Position numbers and translations under genes: made by a program
DNA from: VAZQ01 sp963771845
GTDB taxonomy: Bacteria > Pseudomonadota > Alphaproteobacteria > Rhizobiales > Xanthobacteraceae
DNA: 64,000 nucleotides
NCBI GenBank assembly: GCA_963771845.1
Contig: CAVYVC010000008.1
Coordinates: forward strand, 99,328-163,327
Direction: 5' to 3'
The notes under the pieces: model-generated
What the model was told of the DNA's origin: nothing
What the model saw: the letters and a program-made list of their open reading frames with translations, nothing else
Databases searched by the model: none
Shown here: one piece after another, positions 32,510-41,910 of the stretch
Layout of the letters: the number at the start of each line of letters is the position of its first letter
How positions within the stretch are numbered: the first letter of the stretch is position 1

Positions 32510-35272
32510 ATGGAGAAGTCGGATCAGACAAGCGACAAGGATGCGCCTCTGCGCTACGACATACGGCTTCTGGGTCGCATCCTCGGCGAAACCGTCCGCG
32601 CCCAGGAAGGCGATCAAGTCTTCGGAATTATCGAGCGCATCCGGCAGACCGCGCTGCGGTTCCATCGCGACGCCGAGGCGGCGGCGCGTCAGGAACTCCA
32701 GACGATCATCAGCAGCCTCCCCGACGACCAGGCTATCCGGATCATCCGCGCATTTGGCTCTTTCTCGCATTTGGCCAACATCGCCGAGGACCAGCACCAC
32801 ATCCGTCGCACTCGGGCGTACGCAATGGCGAACGCAGCACCGCGCGAGGGGACAATGGCTTATGCGCTCGTCCGCGCCAAGGAGGCGCGCCTTTCACGGG
32901 CGTCTTTGCATGCATTTTTCGAGTCCGCGCTGTGCAGTCCGGTTTTGACCGCCCATCCAACCGAAATCCGCCGCCAAAGCTCTATCGAGCGCGAAATGGA
33001 GATTGCGCAGCTGCTCGACGCGCGCGATCGGGTGCAGTTTACGCCGGAGGAGTTAACGGCGAATCGCGACGCTCTGCGCCGTGCGGTCCTCACCCTGTGG
33101 CAGACCAGCATTCTGCGCGGGAAGCGGCTGCGGATCCTCGACGAGGTGGCGAACTGTCTCGCCTATTATGACCACACGTTTTTTCGCGCGCTTCCGCAAT
33201 TCTATGCTGACCTCGAAGACCAATTGGAGATGATTAATCCGGAGTGGGCAGGCCTGAACGTACCCTCCTTCCTGCGGATCGGCAGTTGGATCGGAGGCGA
33301 TCGCGACGGCAACCCGTTCGTGACGGCCGATGTCTTGAGCCAAGCCCTAAGCATGCAGAGCGAGCGAGCATTCAGCTTCTATCTTGAGCAAGTCCATCGA
33401 TTGGGCGGTGAATTGTCACTCGATGGCCGGATGGTTCCAGTCTCGGACGCGGTTCAGCGATTGGCCGAGCGGTCGCCTGATCGATCGCCGCAGCGTCAAG
33501 ATGAGCCGTACCGGCGCGCCATCACGGGAATTTATGCCCGCTTGGCTGCGACCGCCTGGGCGCTTGCCAGGAGTGAGGTGCCCCGGCCTGCGGTCGGTGC
33601 GGCACCCGTTTATGCTGAGGCTACCGAGTTTCTGGAGGACCTGGGCGTTCTCTCCGACTCGCTCACGGCCAACGGATCGTCGGCTTTGGCACGAGGCCGG
33701 CTCCGCCTGTTGCGCCGCGCCGTTGACGTCTTCGCCTTTCATCTTGCGCCCATCGACCTGCGCCAGAACTCGGACGTGCACGAGCGCGTGATCGGTGAGC
33801 TCCTCGCGGCGGTTGGATTGAGCCCGGACTACCGGGCGCTCGGTGAGGAAGCCCGCGTCTCGCTTCTTCTTTCGGAGATTAGGTCGCCCCGCCCCTTGGC
33901 GTCGGTCCACCTGTCCTACTCGGACGAGACGGCAGCCGAGCTCGCCATCCTTCGAGCGGCGGCCGATGGGCATCGGCAGTACGGAAAGGCGTGCGTTCCC
34001 CATTACATAATTTCAAAGACGACTGGCGCGTCCGACATTTTCGAAGTAGCGGTCCTGCTGAAGGAGGTGGGACTGTTGCGTCCCCCAGAAGGCCAGCTGG
34101 ATGTCGATATCGTGCCGCTATTCGAAACAATCGACGATCTCCAGAGGTGCGGCGATATCATGGACAAGGTGTTCGCCCATCCGGAGTATCGCCAGCTGCT
34201 GACCTCCCGCGGCAACATCCAAGAGGTCATGCTCGGATATTCCGACAGCAACAAGGACGGCGGTTACCTGACGTCAACTTGGGAGCTGTACCGGGCCGAG
34301 CTCGCTTTGGTCCAAACGTTTCGGCGTCACAATGTCGCTCTGCGCCTGTTTCATGGTCGCGGTGGCTCGGTGGGCCGCGGCGGCGGGCCGAGCTACCAAG
34401 CGATCCTTGCTCAACCCCCGGGTGCCATGCAGGGCGCGATACGCATTACCGAGCAGGGAGAAGTGATTGCCGCCAAGTATTCCAATGCCGAGGTCGGCCG
34501 ACGCAATCTGGAAGCCCTTGCCGCGGCGACGCTGGAGGCGACGTTGCTGGACGCGCGCCGCCCCGGCCCACGAGCCGAATACCTCGCGGCAATGGATGAA
34601 CTCTCGACTCATGCCTACCGCGAATACCGTGGCTTGGTGTATGAAATGGAAGACTTCGACCGCTACTTTCGCGAAGCAACCGTCATTGGCGAGATTGCCG
34701 ATCTCAACATTGGCAGTCGGCCGGCCTCGCGCACGGGCTCTGCTCGCATCGAGGACCTGCGGGCGATTCCTTGGGTCTTTAGCTGGTCGCAATGCCGCCT
34801 GATGCTGCCGGGCTGGTATGGATTCGGGACAGCGGTTAATCACTGGGTAAGTGCGCACCCAGACGATGGCATGGCAACGCTCCAGGCTATGTACAGGGAC
34901 TGGCCGTTCTTCACGACCATGTTGTCGAACATGGACATGGTGCTGGCCAAGAGCGATAGCGCCATCGCCTCCCGCTACGCCGAGCTGGTGTCGGATCCGG
35001 CGCTGCGCGAGGCGATCTTCGGCCGCCTTCGCGCCGAGTGGGGCGAGTCGGTACGGGCGTTGCTGGCCATCACGGAACAAAAGACGTTGCTCGAGCAAAA
35101 TCCCTTGCTTGCTCGTTCAATACGCAACCGCTTTCCCTATATCGACCCGCTCAATCATATTCAGATCGAGTTGCTCCAGCGCCTTCGCGCCGGCGTAACC
35201 GATGAGCGGGTCGTGCAGGGAATCCATCTCACGATTAACGGCATTGCTGCCGGCCTGCGCAATAGCGGCTAG
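32510..35272 (+). CDS. ppc: Phosphoenolpyruvate carboxylase
   Basis: 920-residue cytoplasmic enzyme that carboxylates phosphoenolpyruvate with bicarbonate to oxaloacetate, refilling the citrate cycle. ATG at 32510 is chosen for the AGGAG ribosome site seven bases upstream. The signature V-L-T-A-H-P-T-E (~150), G-Y-S-D-S-N-K-D-G-G (~580) and F-H-G-R-G-G-S-V-G-R-G-G-G (~620) carry the catalytic His and Lys/Arg residues. The C-terminus ends N-S-G, where the family normally has N-T-G; this is conservative. Length is normal. A methyltransferase gene follows in the same direction after 36 bp. Confidence 0.96.
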   Translation: MEKSDQTSDKDAPLRYDIRLLGRILGETVRAQEGDQVFGIIERIRQTALRFHRDAEAAARQELQTIISSLPDDQAIRIIRAFGSFSHLANIAEDQHHIRRTRAYAMANAAPREGTMAYALVRAKEARLSRASLHAFFESALCSPVLTAHPTEIRRQSSIEREMEIAQLLDARDRVQFTPEELTANRDALRRAVLTLWQTSILRGKRLRILDEVANCLAYYDHTFFRALPQFYADLEDQLEMINPEWAGLNVPSFLRIGSWIGGDRDGNPFVTADVLSQALSMQSERAFSFYLEQVHRLGGELSLDGRMVPVSDAVQRLAERSPDRSPQRQDEPYRRAITGIYARLAATAWALARSEVPRPAVGAAPVYAEATEFLEDLGVLSDSLTANGSSALARGRLRLLRRAVDVFAFHLAPIDLRQNSDVHERVIGELLAAVGLSPDYRALGEEARVSLLLSEIRSPRPLASVHLSYSDETAAELAILRAAADGHRQYGKACVPHYIISKTTGASDIFEVAVLLKEVGLLRPPEGQLDVDIVPLFETIDDLQRCGDIMDKVFAHPEYRQLLTSRGNIQEVMLGYSDSNKDGGYLTSTWELYRAELALVQTFRRHNVALRLFHGRGGSVGRGGGPSYQAILAQPPGAMQGAIRITEQGEVIAAKYSNAEVGRRNLEALAAATLEATLLDARRPGPRAEYLAAMDELSTHAYREYRGLVYEMEDFDRYFREATVIGEIADLNIGSRPASRTGSARIEDLRAIPWVFSWSQCRLMLPGWYGFGTAVNHWVSAHPDDGMATLQAMYRDWPFFTTMLSNMDMVLAKSDSAIASRYAELVSDPALREAIFGRLRAEWGESVRALLAITEQKTLLEQNPLLARSIRNRFPYIDPLNHIQIELLQRLRAGVTDERVVQGIHLTINGIAAGLRNSG

Positions 35273-35308
35273 GGTCTTTGCTGCGCTGCGGGAATCCGGT
35301 AATTCGGC

Positions 35309-35947
35309 ATGAAAGCACCCGAGACGTCCGACGGCTGTTTGGATGCACCGGCGTTCCACCGAAATCACGAACCAATCTGGTCGGTGCTGTCGCCTTTCTT
35401 GCAAGGAAGAAGCGCGCATGTGCAGGAATTGGGGAGCGGGACCGGGCAGCACGCTGCCGAGTTCGCGCGCCGGGCGCCGCACCTCGTATGGTGGCCCAGC
35501 GATTGCGACGAAACGTGTTTGCGAAGCATCGCGGCCTGGCGCGCGCATGTCCAGCTGGCAAATTTCAAGCCACCCTTGCGCATCGATATCGAGCGTCCGG
35601 AGTGGGAATTGCGTCACGCCGAGTGTGCCGAGTTTACAGCAATCGTGTGTATCAATGTTCTCCACATCGCTCCATGGCGGGTGTCGCAAGGTCTCATGGC
35701 CGGTGCGGCTCGGTATTTGAGCGCGGATGGCCGGCTATTCGTCTACGGGCCGTTCATGCGCGACGGCCGGCACACGGCCGCGAGCAACGCGGCATTCGAT
35801 TTGAGCTTGCAACGGCAGAATCCGGAATGGGGCCTGCGCGATGTGGCCGATCTTGCCGCTCTCGCGAACCGCTGCAAGCTTGAGCTGCTCGAGCTTACGC
35901 AGATGCCGGCCAACAATCTGGTCCTGACATTCGAACGGCGTGAGTAG
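35309..35947 (+). CDS. DUF938-type SAM-dependent methyltransferase
   Basis: 212 residues. The class I methyltransferase motif reads V-Q-E-L-G-S-G-T-G-Q-H-A-A-E-F, followed by W-W-P-S-D-C-D-E as the acidic motif II, and I-V-C-I-N-V-L-H-I-A-P-W, which is characteristic of DUF938 proteins. The N-terminal H-R-N-H-E-P-I-W corresponds to the family's R-N-R-E-P-I. Substrate unknown. It follows ppc with a short gap and may share its transcript. Confidence 0.88.
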   Translation: MKAPETSDGCLDAPAFHRNHEPIWSVLSPFLQGRSAHVQELGSGTGQHAAEFARRAPHLVWWPSDCDETCLRSIAAWRAHVQLANFKPPLRIDIERPEWELRHAECAEFTAIVCINVLHIAPWRVSQGLMAGAARYLSADGRLFVYGPFMRDGRHTAASNAAFDLSLQRQNPEWGLRDVADLAALANRCKLELLELTQMPANNLVLTFERRE

Positions 35948-35980
35948 CACCAGCAAGCCCGTGAGCGGGAGCGCCATAAG

Positions 35981-36631
35981 CTACGCAATCGGCCGGCTGA
36001 TCGGAAAGTCGGCGAAGATCTTGTATTGCTGCACACGCGGTTTGTTCCTGTCCGCATCGTTGACGTATTGGATCGAGCTCTTTCCCAGGAGGGCGCGCGG
36101 CAGGATCATCACACGGATAAACCGGCTTGGCCGATCGGACGCAGCTTGCGCGAATACAGGATCTGGTCCGCTTTCATACCATGCAGCTCCTGGTCCGTAT
36201 GATGTGGACACGCCATGCGTGTCGACGCGAATTCCTCCTTCCAACAAGCAGCGGATGCCCGGACCCTGATGCCGGTGCAGATGGGCGCAGCCACCGGGTG
36301 GAAAGGCAACGCTGTCGCCGCGCAGAGCGAGGTCGCCATCCGGTATGGTTCGAAGCTCGGCCGCGAGCTTCTCGCGCGCGCTCACACCCGCCGGTGCAGC
36401 AGGCGAAGTTAACTCGCACGTGAGCTCCCAGCGCCAGATGGTTACGCCTGATTTGCCCGCGCGGGCCGCCACCTCGCACTCGCCGTGCCAGATCTCGCCG
36501 TCGCTCAAACTGCGATCGCCAATGCTGAGCGCCCCGTGCGCGACAAAGATCATGCGCGGCAATGGGGGCAGCGCAACGCTCGCGCCGTCCGGCAAAATGT
36601 CTTCCCAGAGCCGCAGGATGGGATAACCCAT
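35981..36631 (-). CDS. Cupin-like protein
   Basis: 216 residues with two beta-rich halves, probably a double-stranded beta-helix protein. The first half has M-I-F-V-A-H-G-A-L-S-I-G-D with a later G-E-I-W-H-G-E, and the second has H-L-H-R-H-Q-G-P-G-I-R-C-L-L-E-G-G, which gives the usual cupin histidine pair G-C-A-H-L-H-R-H. The enzymatic role, if any, is unknown. It is convergent with the methyltransferase gene and divergent from dapB, sharing a 59-bp intergenic region. Confidence 0.75.
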   Translation of the reverse strand: MGYPILRLWEDILPDGASVALPPLPRMIFVAHGALSIGDRSLSDGEIWHGECEVAARAGKSGVTIWRWELTCELTSPAAPAGVSAREKLAAELRTIPDGDLALRGDSVAFPPGGCAHLHRHQGPGIRCLLEGGIRVDTHGVSTSYGPGAAWYESGPDPVFAQAASDRPSRFIRVMILPRALLGKSSIQYVNDADRNKPRVQQYKIFADFPISRPIA

Positions 36632-36690
36632 TGCGCTTTCCTTAGCGTGGCTGCAACGCTATATCCGGCCCATATTGCCGGAGAAAAAGC

Positions 36691-37500
36691 ATGTCGGATA
36701 TGCGGCTGATTGTGGCCGGCGCCGGCGGGCGAATGGGGCGCACGCTGATCCATGCGATCGCCGCCAGCAAGGGAGTCACGCTGGCCGCCGCGGTCGAAGC
36801 AGGCGGCTCGGCAGTGATCGGGCGCGATGCAGGCGAGCTTGCAGGGCTCGGCAAGAACGGTGTTACGGTCGCCAGCGAGATCGAGCCGCTGCTCGCTGGC
36901 GCCGACGGTCTCCTCGACTTCACGGTACCCGCCGCGACGGTGGCGTTTGCGGAGCTCACGGGCCGAGCGGGCATGGTGCATGTCATCGGCACCACGGGCC
37001 TTTCCGGCGAGAATGAAAATCTGATCGCGCAGGCGGCCAAGCGCGCAGTCATCGTCAAATCCGGCAATATGAGCATGGGCGTCAATCTGCTTGCAGCGCT
37101 CGTCAAGCGTGTGGCGCAGACGCTCGATGAGGAGTTCGACGTCGAGATTCTCGAAATGCATCACAACAAGAAGGTTGACGCCCCTTCAGGCACCGCCTTG
37201 ATGCTCGGACGCGCGGCGGCGCAAGGGCGCGGTATTGATCTTGCCCAGCATAGCGTGCGCGCTCGCGACGGCCATACCGGCATGCGCTGTCCCGGCGACA
37301 TCGGTTTTGCCGCGCTGCGCGGCGGGTCGGTGGTGGGCGATCACACGGTGATTTTCGCCGGCCCGGCTGAACGCATCGAGCTTGCCCACAAGGCGGAAGA
37401 CCGCATGATCTTTGCTCGCGGTGCCATTCGTGCGGCGCTGTGGGCACGCGGGCAGCAGCCGGGGCTTTACTCAATGGCGCATGTGCTGGGACTTGCGTGA
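36691..37500 (+). CDS. dapB: 4-hydroxy-tetrahydrodipicolinate reductase
   Basis: 269-residue NAD(P)H-dependent enzyme of the lysine/diaminopimelate pathway. The Rossmann motif V-A-G-A-G-G-R-M-G-R is at the N-terminus, the catalytic E-M-H-H-N-K-K-V-D-A-P-S-G-T-A segment lies around residue 155, and S-G-N-M-S-M-G-V-N precedes it. Length and motif order are standard. ATG at 36691 begins M-S-D-M-R-L. The phosphoglycerate mutase gene follows 29 bp later in the same direction, suggesting one transcript. Confidence 0.95.
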   Translation: MSDMRLIVAGAGGRMGRTLIHAIAASKGVTLAAAVEAGGSAVIGRDAGELAGLGKNGVTVASEIEPLLAGADGLLDFTVPAATVAFAELTGRAGMVHVIGTTGLSGENENLIAQAAKRAVIVKSGNMSMGVNLLAALVKRVAQTLDEEFDVEILEMHHNKKVDAPSGTALMLGRAAAQGRGIDLAQHSVRARDGHTGMRCPGDIGFAALRGGSVVGDHTVIFAGPAERIELAHKAEDRMIFARGAIRAALWARGQQPGLYSMAHVLGLA

Positions 37501-37529
37501 CTGCTGGTGAAAGACACGGAGCGAATTTA

Positions 37530-38153
37530 ATGACGGATCGACTGCTGGTCCTGGTGCGTCACGGGGAGAGCGAATGGAATCTGAAAAATCTTTTCACCGG
37601 CTGGAAAGACGTTGACCTCACAGCGAACGGCATCGCCGAGGCGCGTGCGGCCGGCCGCAAGCTCAAGGCGCAGGGGATCTCCTTCGACATCGCGTTTACG
37701 TCTGCCCTGATCCGCGCGCAGCGCTCACTCGATCTGATGCTCGAGGAGATGGGGCTGACGAAGATCCCGGTTTTGCGCGATCAGGCGCTCAACGAGCGAG
37801 ACTACGGCGACCTCTCCGGCCTCAACAAGGACGACGCTCGTGCGAAATGGGGAGCGGAACAGGTTCACCTCTGGCGCCGGTCCTACGACGTGGCGCCTCC
37901 TGGAGGCGAGAGCCTCAAAGACACCGCAGCGCGCGTGCTGCCCTATTACATCCAGGAAATCCTGCCCGCGGTGCTCAAGGGCAAGCGTGTCCTTGTCTCC
38001 GCCCACGGCAACTCGCTGCGCGCGCTTGTGATGGTGCTCGAGCGGCTCACGGGCGCCGATATCGTCAAGCGCGAGATTGCGACCGGCGTGCCCCTGATCT
38101 ATCGGCTTAATGCGGATTCCACCGTCGCCGACAAGGTCGATCTCGCGGCGTGA
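37530..38153 (+). CDS. gpmA: 2,3-bisphosphoglycerate-dependent phosphoglycerate mutase
   Basis: 207-residue glycolytic enzyme that interconverts 3- and 2-phosphoglycerate. L-V-R-H-G-E-S-E-W-N carries the phospho-histidine, L-N-E-R-D-Y-G-D-L-S-G-L is the conserved substrate-binding region, and V-S-A-H-G-N-S-L-R contains the second His. The start M-T-D-R-L-L at 37530 follows a GGAG ribosome site. The shorter length (~207) is normal for the alphaproteobacterial form. The gene sits directly downstream of dapB. Confidence 0.95.
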   Translation: MTDRLLVLVRHGESEWNLKNLFTGWKDVDLTANGIAEARAAGRKLKAQGISFDIAFTSALIRAQRSLDLMLEEMGLTKIPVLRDQALNERDYGDLSGLNKDDARAKWGAEQVHLWRRSYDVAPPGGESLKDTAARVLPYYIQEILPAVLKGKRVLVSAHGNSLRALVMVLERLTGADIVKREIATGVPLIYRLNADSTVADKVDLAA

Positions 38154-38179
38154 GCATCGCGGCGCGCGCTCGTTGGCTG

Positions 38180-38692
38180 CTATTGGAAAACCGTGCGGGT
38201 TGGGCCGCGCTTTGCCTCGCCGAGCGCGGCGGCGAGCGCGTGCGCGAAACTTTCCTTCTCCTGCGGCCCGAGGAAACCTGCAATCGCCAGTCTGCGTCCG
38301 TGCGATACGAGAAATAGCCGCTCAATTCCGAACTCGGCATGCACCACCCGGTCGAGCCGCACCCAGAGCGGATTGAGCGTCCACTGGCGCATGCTGCCGT
38401 AATGACTGATCTGCCGAACCGTGAGCTGCGATGGAGTAACCGTCACCTCCTCGTACGCTCTCGCTCGCCGATAGCTCACCCGAAAGGCCCAGTAGATGAG
38501 CAGGACGTCGAGCCCGCAGAAGCCAAACACGGGCCACGCCCCGGCGATGAGAAAGAACATTCCGGTGATGAAGCTGACCCCGCCCAGGATCAGCATGAAG
38601 CACAGAAAGCCGCGCTGACTGAGCGAACGCTGCGGCGTGAGCACCGCCGAGAAGATGGTGAGTTCCCCCTTCGCATCGTTGTCGCAGGACAT
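38180..38692 (-). CDS. DUF2244 integral membrane protein
   Basis: 170 residues starting M-S-C-D-N-D-A. Two hydrophobic helices (roughly residues 28-70, including L-I-L-G-G-V-S-F-I-T-G-M-F-F-L and F-G-L or similar segments) are followed by a soluble part with Y-R-R-A-R-A-Y-E-E-V and W-V-R-L-D-R-V. This matches the DUF2244 family, often found near cytochrome oxidase or nth genes in alphaproteobacteria. Function unknown. It is divergent from nth with only 21 bp between starts, so their promoters must overlap the opposite genes. Confidence 0.82.
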   Translation of the reverse strand: MSCDNDAKGELTIFSAVLTPQRSLSQRGFLCFMLILGGVSFITGMFFLIAGAWPVFGFCGLDVLLIYWAFRVSYRRARAYEEVTVTPSQLTVRQISHYGSMRQWTLNPLWVRLDRVVHAEFGIERLFLVSHGRRLAIAGFLGPQEKESFAHALAAALGEAKRGPTRTVFQ

Positions 38693-38713
38693 GTGGTTCA
38701 CTATACGCAATCC

Positions 38714-39520
38714 ATGGCTCGCAAAACAGATCGCACAAAACGGGGCAAAGCCGGACCCAGGCCCGCGCGCCGCCCCGCCCAGCGCCTGCGGGCGGCTCGC
38801 GCGGGGAAAGCGGCTGCGGTCAGGCCAGCCGGCAAGCGCATTGCCGCGGATCGAAAAGCCGCCGCCGGAGCGCTGGCGCAATGGACAACGGCGGAAATAG
38901 AGGAAGCGTTCCGGCGCTTCGCGGCCCGCACCCCGGTGCCCAAAGGCGAGCTCCAACACATCAATCCTTTTACCCTTCTTGTTGCCGTGGTCCTGTCCGC
39001 GCAGGCGACTGATGCCGGCGTGAACAAGGCGACGCCAGCCCTGTTTGCAGTCGCCGACACCCCTGAAAAGATGCTGGCACTCGGTGAAGAGCGCCTGCAA
39101 GCAATGATCAAGACGATCGGCCTGTTCCGCACCAAGGCAAAGAACGTCATCGCCTCGTCCAGGAAGCTCGTCGCGGAGCACGGCGGACAGGTTCCGCGCA
39201 CCCGTGAAGCGCTTGAAGCGCTGCCCGGCGTCGGCCGCAAAACGGCCAATGTGGTTCTCAATATCGCCTTTGGCGAGCCGACGATTGCGGTCGACACGCA
39301 CATCTTCCGGGTCGGAAACCGTACCGGGCTCGCCGTCGGCAAGACGCCGTTCGAAGTCGAAAGCAAGCTCGAGCAAGTGGTGCCGGATAAATACAAGCGC
39401 CATGCACACCACTGGCTTATTCTGCACGGGCGCTATGTCTGTGTGGCGCGGCGGCCGCTTTGCGAACAATGCCTGATCGCCGATCTCTGCAAGTGGCCGG
39501 GGAAGACCGTCCAGGGCTAA
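38714..39520 (+). CDS. nth: Endonuclease III
   Basis: 268-residue DNA glycosylase/AP lyase of base-excision repair for oxidised pyrimidines. Helix-hairpin-helix L-P-G-V-G-R-K-T-A-N-V contains the catalytic Lys, V-D-T-H-I-F-R-V carries the catalytic Asp, and the C-terminal cluster C-x6-C-x2-C-x5-C (from Y-V-C-V-A-R-R-P-L-C) binds [4Fe-4S]. The first ~50 residues are a basic extension rich in Arg, Lys and Ala that the E. coli enzyme lacks; such tails are common in alphaproteobacterial homologues. ATG at 38714. Confidence 0.95.
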   Translation: MARKTDRTKRGKAGPRPARRPAQRLRAARAGKAAAVRPAGKRIAADRKAAAGALAQWTTAEIEEAFRRFAARTPVPKGELQHINPFTLLVAVVLSAQATDAGVNKATPALFAVADTPEKMLALGEERLQAMIKTIGLFRTKAKNVIASSRKLVAEHGGQVPRTREALEALPGVGRKTANVVLNIAFGEPTIAVDTHIFRVGNRTGLAVGKTPFEVESKLEQVVPDKYKRHAHHWLILHGRYVCVARRPLCEQCLIADLCKWPGKTVQG

Positions 39521-39594
39521 GGCCTCACGATCCGCCACCCTTGCGACACGATTGGGTTAGTAAGCTGCGCGGTGGGCCATAGGGGAATCGAGAA

Positions 39595-41178
39595 ATGCAC
39601 TCGAATGGGCGAAAGCTCGCCTTCGCGGCAGCCACCGGAGTCGTCATTATTGCCGGTGCAGCCTGGGGGATCGCCAGGATCGGATTCGGTAGCACAGCGG
39701 CACCTCGGCCAACGCTTGCCAGCATGCCGCCGCTCGCGCCGGTCACGCGCAGTTCGGTCATCGTGACGCCGGTTGGCATTGCGCTGACCGCGATCAAGGA
39801 TGCATTGGAGACGGCGGCGCCGCATGATCTTTCAGACAAGCTCGACGTTGCGCAAATACCATTTCTTGCTGATGCCGATGTCAGCTGGTCGGTATCGCGC
39901 GGCCCATTGACGGTCGCAGCCCAGGCGGACGGGCTCGCCATCTCGACGGCGCTCAGCGGTGCCATTCGCGCCGCTGCGCCAGCGCCGGGTTCCGGGGGCG
40001 ACTCGAGGTCGCGCGATCTGTCCGGATTGCTCGGCAACATATTGGGTCGTTTGGGGGAGAGACAAAGTCAGTCGGGATCAGCGCGCGATTCGGCAGGCGA
40101 TATCCGCGGGAGCGCAACCCTCATCGCGCATCCGGTTCTGCTGCCGCAGTGGCGGGTCGAGCCCAATCTCACATCCGAAGTGCGGATCGCGGATGCGTCG
40201 CTCTCTGTAATGGGTGTGCGGCTTAGGGTGCCCGAGGCGGTCAAGCCGCTGCTCGATCGTGCCATGGACCGGCAGGTATCGTCATTGCAGGCGCGGTTGC
40301 GCGATGATCCGTTCCTCGAACTCGCGGCACGGCAGGAGTGGGCCAAGATGTGCCGTTCGATTCCGCTGGGCTCCGCCGCGCCGGACATGCCAAATCTCTG
40401 GCTTGAGGTTCGGCCCACGCGCGCCTTCGCGGCGCAACCCGGTCTCAACCAAAACGCGGTGTTGCTCACCATCGGCGTGCAGGCGGATACCCGGATCGTG
40501 CCGAATGAGACCAAGCCGGATTGTCCGTTCCCGGCACAACTGGAAATCGTACCGCAGATGGAGCAAGGCCGCCTTGGCATCGCCGTGCCGATCGATATTC
40601 CGTTTACCGAGTTGAGCCGACTCATCGAGACGAGCCTGAAAGGCAAGACTTTCCCCGAGGACAAGAGTGGCGCGTTCAGCGCGACAATAAAGAGCGTCAA
40701 TTTTGCCGCCTCCGGCGATCGGCTCCTCGTTTCCGTCGGCATGCGAGCGAACGAGAGCAAGACCTGGTTCGGATTCGGCGCCGACGCGACCGTCCATGTG
40801 TGGGGCCGGCCGGTGCTCGATCGCGCGCGGCAAATGCTCCGCCTCAACGACGTGGCGCTTGATGTCGAGTCACAGGCCGCGTTTGGATTGCTCGGAACCG
40901 CGGCGCGCGCGGCCATACCCTCGCTTGAAAGCGCGCTGGCCGACAATGCGGTTGTCGATCTCGGCCCGGTCGCAGAGAACGCGCGCAAGAACCTCGCAGT
41001 CGCCGTTGCCGATTTCCGTAAACGCAGCGACGGCGTTGCGGTCGATGCGCAAATAACCGACCTGCGGTTTGTCGATGTGCAATTCGACGCCAAGACCCTG
41101 CGGGTGATTGCCGAGGCCAACGGGACCGTGCGCGCTTCCGTCACCAGCCTCCTGCCGATGGACCGGCAGCAGCCATGA
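39595..41178 (+). CDS. DUF4403 family protein
   Basis: 527 residues. A membrane anchor or signal (K-L-A-F-A-A-A-T-G-V-V-I-I-A-G-A-A-W-G) occupies the N-terminus. The rest is a long beta-rich periplasmic protein with the pattern of DUF4403: V-P-I-D-I-P-F-T-E-L-S near the middle and repeated short strands with W-R-V-E-P-N-L and V-S-V-G-M-R. Probably a lipid-binding (BPI/SMP-like) fold, which is inference from the family. Its last 38 bp overlap the 3' end of the convergent EI24-type gene. Confidence 0.78.
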   Translation: MHSNGRKLAFAAATGVVIIAGAAWGIARIGFGSTAAPRPTLASMPPLAPVTRSSVIVTPVGIALTAIKDALETAAPHDLSDKLDVAQIPFLADADVSWSVSRGPLTVAAQADGLAISTALSGAIRAAAPAPGSGGDSRSRDLSGLLGNILGRLGERQSQSGSARDSAGDIRGSATLIAHPVLLPQWRVEPNLTSEVRIADASLSVMGVRLRVPEAVKPLLDRAMDRQVSSLQARLRDDPFLELAARQEWAKMCRSIPLGSAAPDMPNLWLEVRPTRAFAAQPGLNQNAVLLTIGVQADTRIVPNETKPDCPFPAQLEIVPQMEQGRLGIAVPIDIPFTELSRLIETSLKGKTFPEDKSGAFSATIKSVNFAASGDRLLVSVGMRANESKTWFGFGADATVHVWGRPVLDRARQMLRLNDVALDVESQAAFGLLGTAARAAIPSLESALADNAVVDLGPVAENARKNLAVAVADFRKRSDGVAVDAQITDLRFVDVQFDAKTLRVIAEANGTVRASVTSLLPMDRQQP

Positions 41179-41869
41179 CTCGTTTGTGAATATGCACCAT
41201 GAGCGCCATGGCGAAGAGCGGAGTGGCGAGATTGACAACCGGGATTGAGACGAAGGCGGCGATGAACAAACCGGCAATGAAGACCGTGCCCCGGTTGCGT
41301 TTGCGCACCATCTTGGCGAGCCTCACAGGATGATACCGCATGGCGGCCAGCTCGAAATACTCGCGCCCCAAAAGATACGCGCTCGCGACGAAAAAAATTA
41401 CGAGGCCGGCGCCCGCGATGAGCAGTGATGCGAGCGCCAGGAGATAAACGGCGAGCGCGAGCAGCGCGGTCTTCGCTCCTTCGAGCATGGCGCGCATGAA
41501 CGGCAGCGGTGATCCGACGGGCTCGCCGGGATAGTGGACGCGTTCCACTTCGAGTGCGATATCGTCCACAAAGAAACTTCCGACCAGCGCGGTCACAACC
41601 GGCATCAGAAAGACCGATCCGACAACGAGGCCGAGACCTGCCGCCACCGACAATATCCAGGCAAGAATTGCCACCGGAGTATGTGCCGCGGGCCCAAGGG
41701 CGTTCTCGGCCCAGGTCTCTCCCATTCCTGCGAGCCAAATCAGTCCGCGGTGAACGGCAATGCCGCCGATGACAAGGAGGACCAGGGCAAGCCCGATCGA
41801 CTTCAACAGAATGGCTCGAAACGGCGGGGAAAAAATCTGCGAGAGCGTCTTGATTGCGGCGTCGAGCAT
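41141..41869 (-). CDS. EI24/CysZ-like membrane protein
   Basis: 242 residues with about four long hydrophobic segments and the Y-L-L-G-R-E-Y-F-E-L-A-A-M-R motif diagnostic of the EI24/CysZ family. CysZ proteins import sulfate; many alphaproteobacterial homologues are of unproved function. ATG at 41869 begins M-L-D-A-A-I-K-T-L. The gene is divergent from the amine oxidase, with 41 bp between starts, and its 3' end overlaps the DUF4403 gene by 38 bp. Confidence 0.85.
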   Translation of the reverse strand: MLDAAIKTLSQIFSPPFRAILLKSIGLALVLLVIGGIAVHRGLIWLAGMGETWAENALGPAAHTPVAILAWILSVAAGLGLVVGSVFLMPVVTALVGSFFVDDIALEVERVHYPGEPVGSPLPFMRAMLEGAKTALLALAVYLLALASLLIAGAGLVIFFVASAYLLGREYFELAAMRYHPVRLAKMVRKRNRGTVFIAGLFIAAFVSIPVVNLATPLFAMALMVHIHKRVMAAAGPSAGGW

Positions 41870-41910
41870 CGTCTTCCTCCGGTCGCTCCCAATCCGCTAA
41901 GGTCCACGCC

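Noticed and set aside
38693..39538. N-terminal extension of the DUF2244 gene up to 39538
   Set aside because: The extension is antisense to nth. The family begins at M-S-C-D-N-D (38692).
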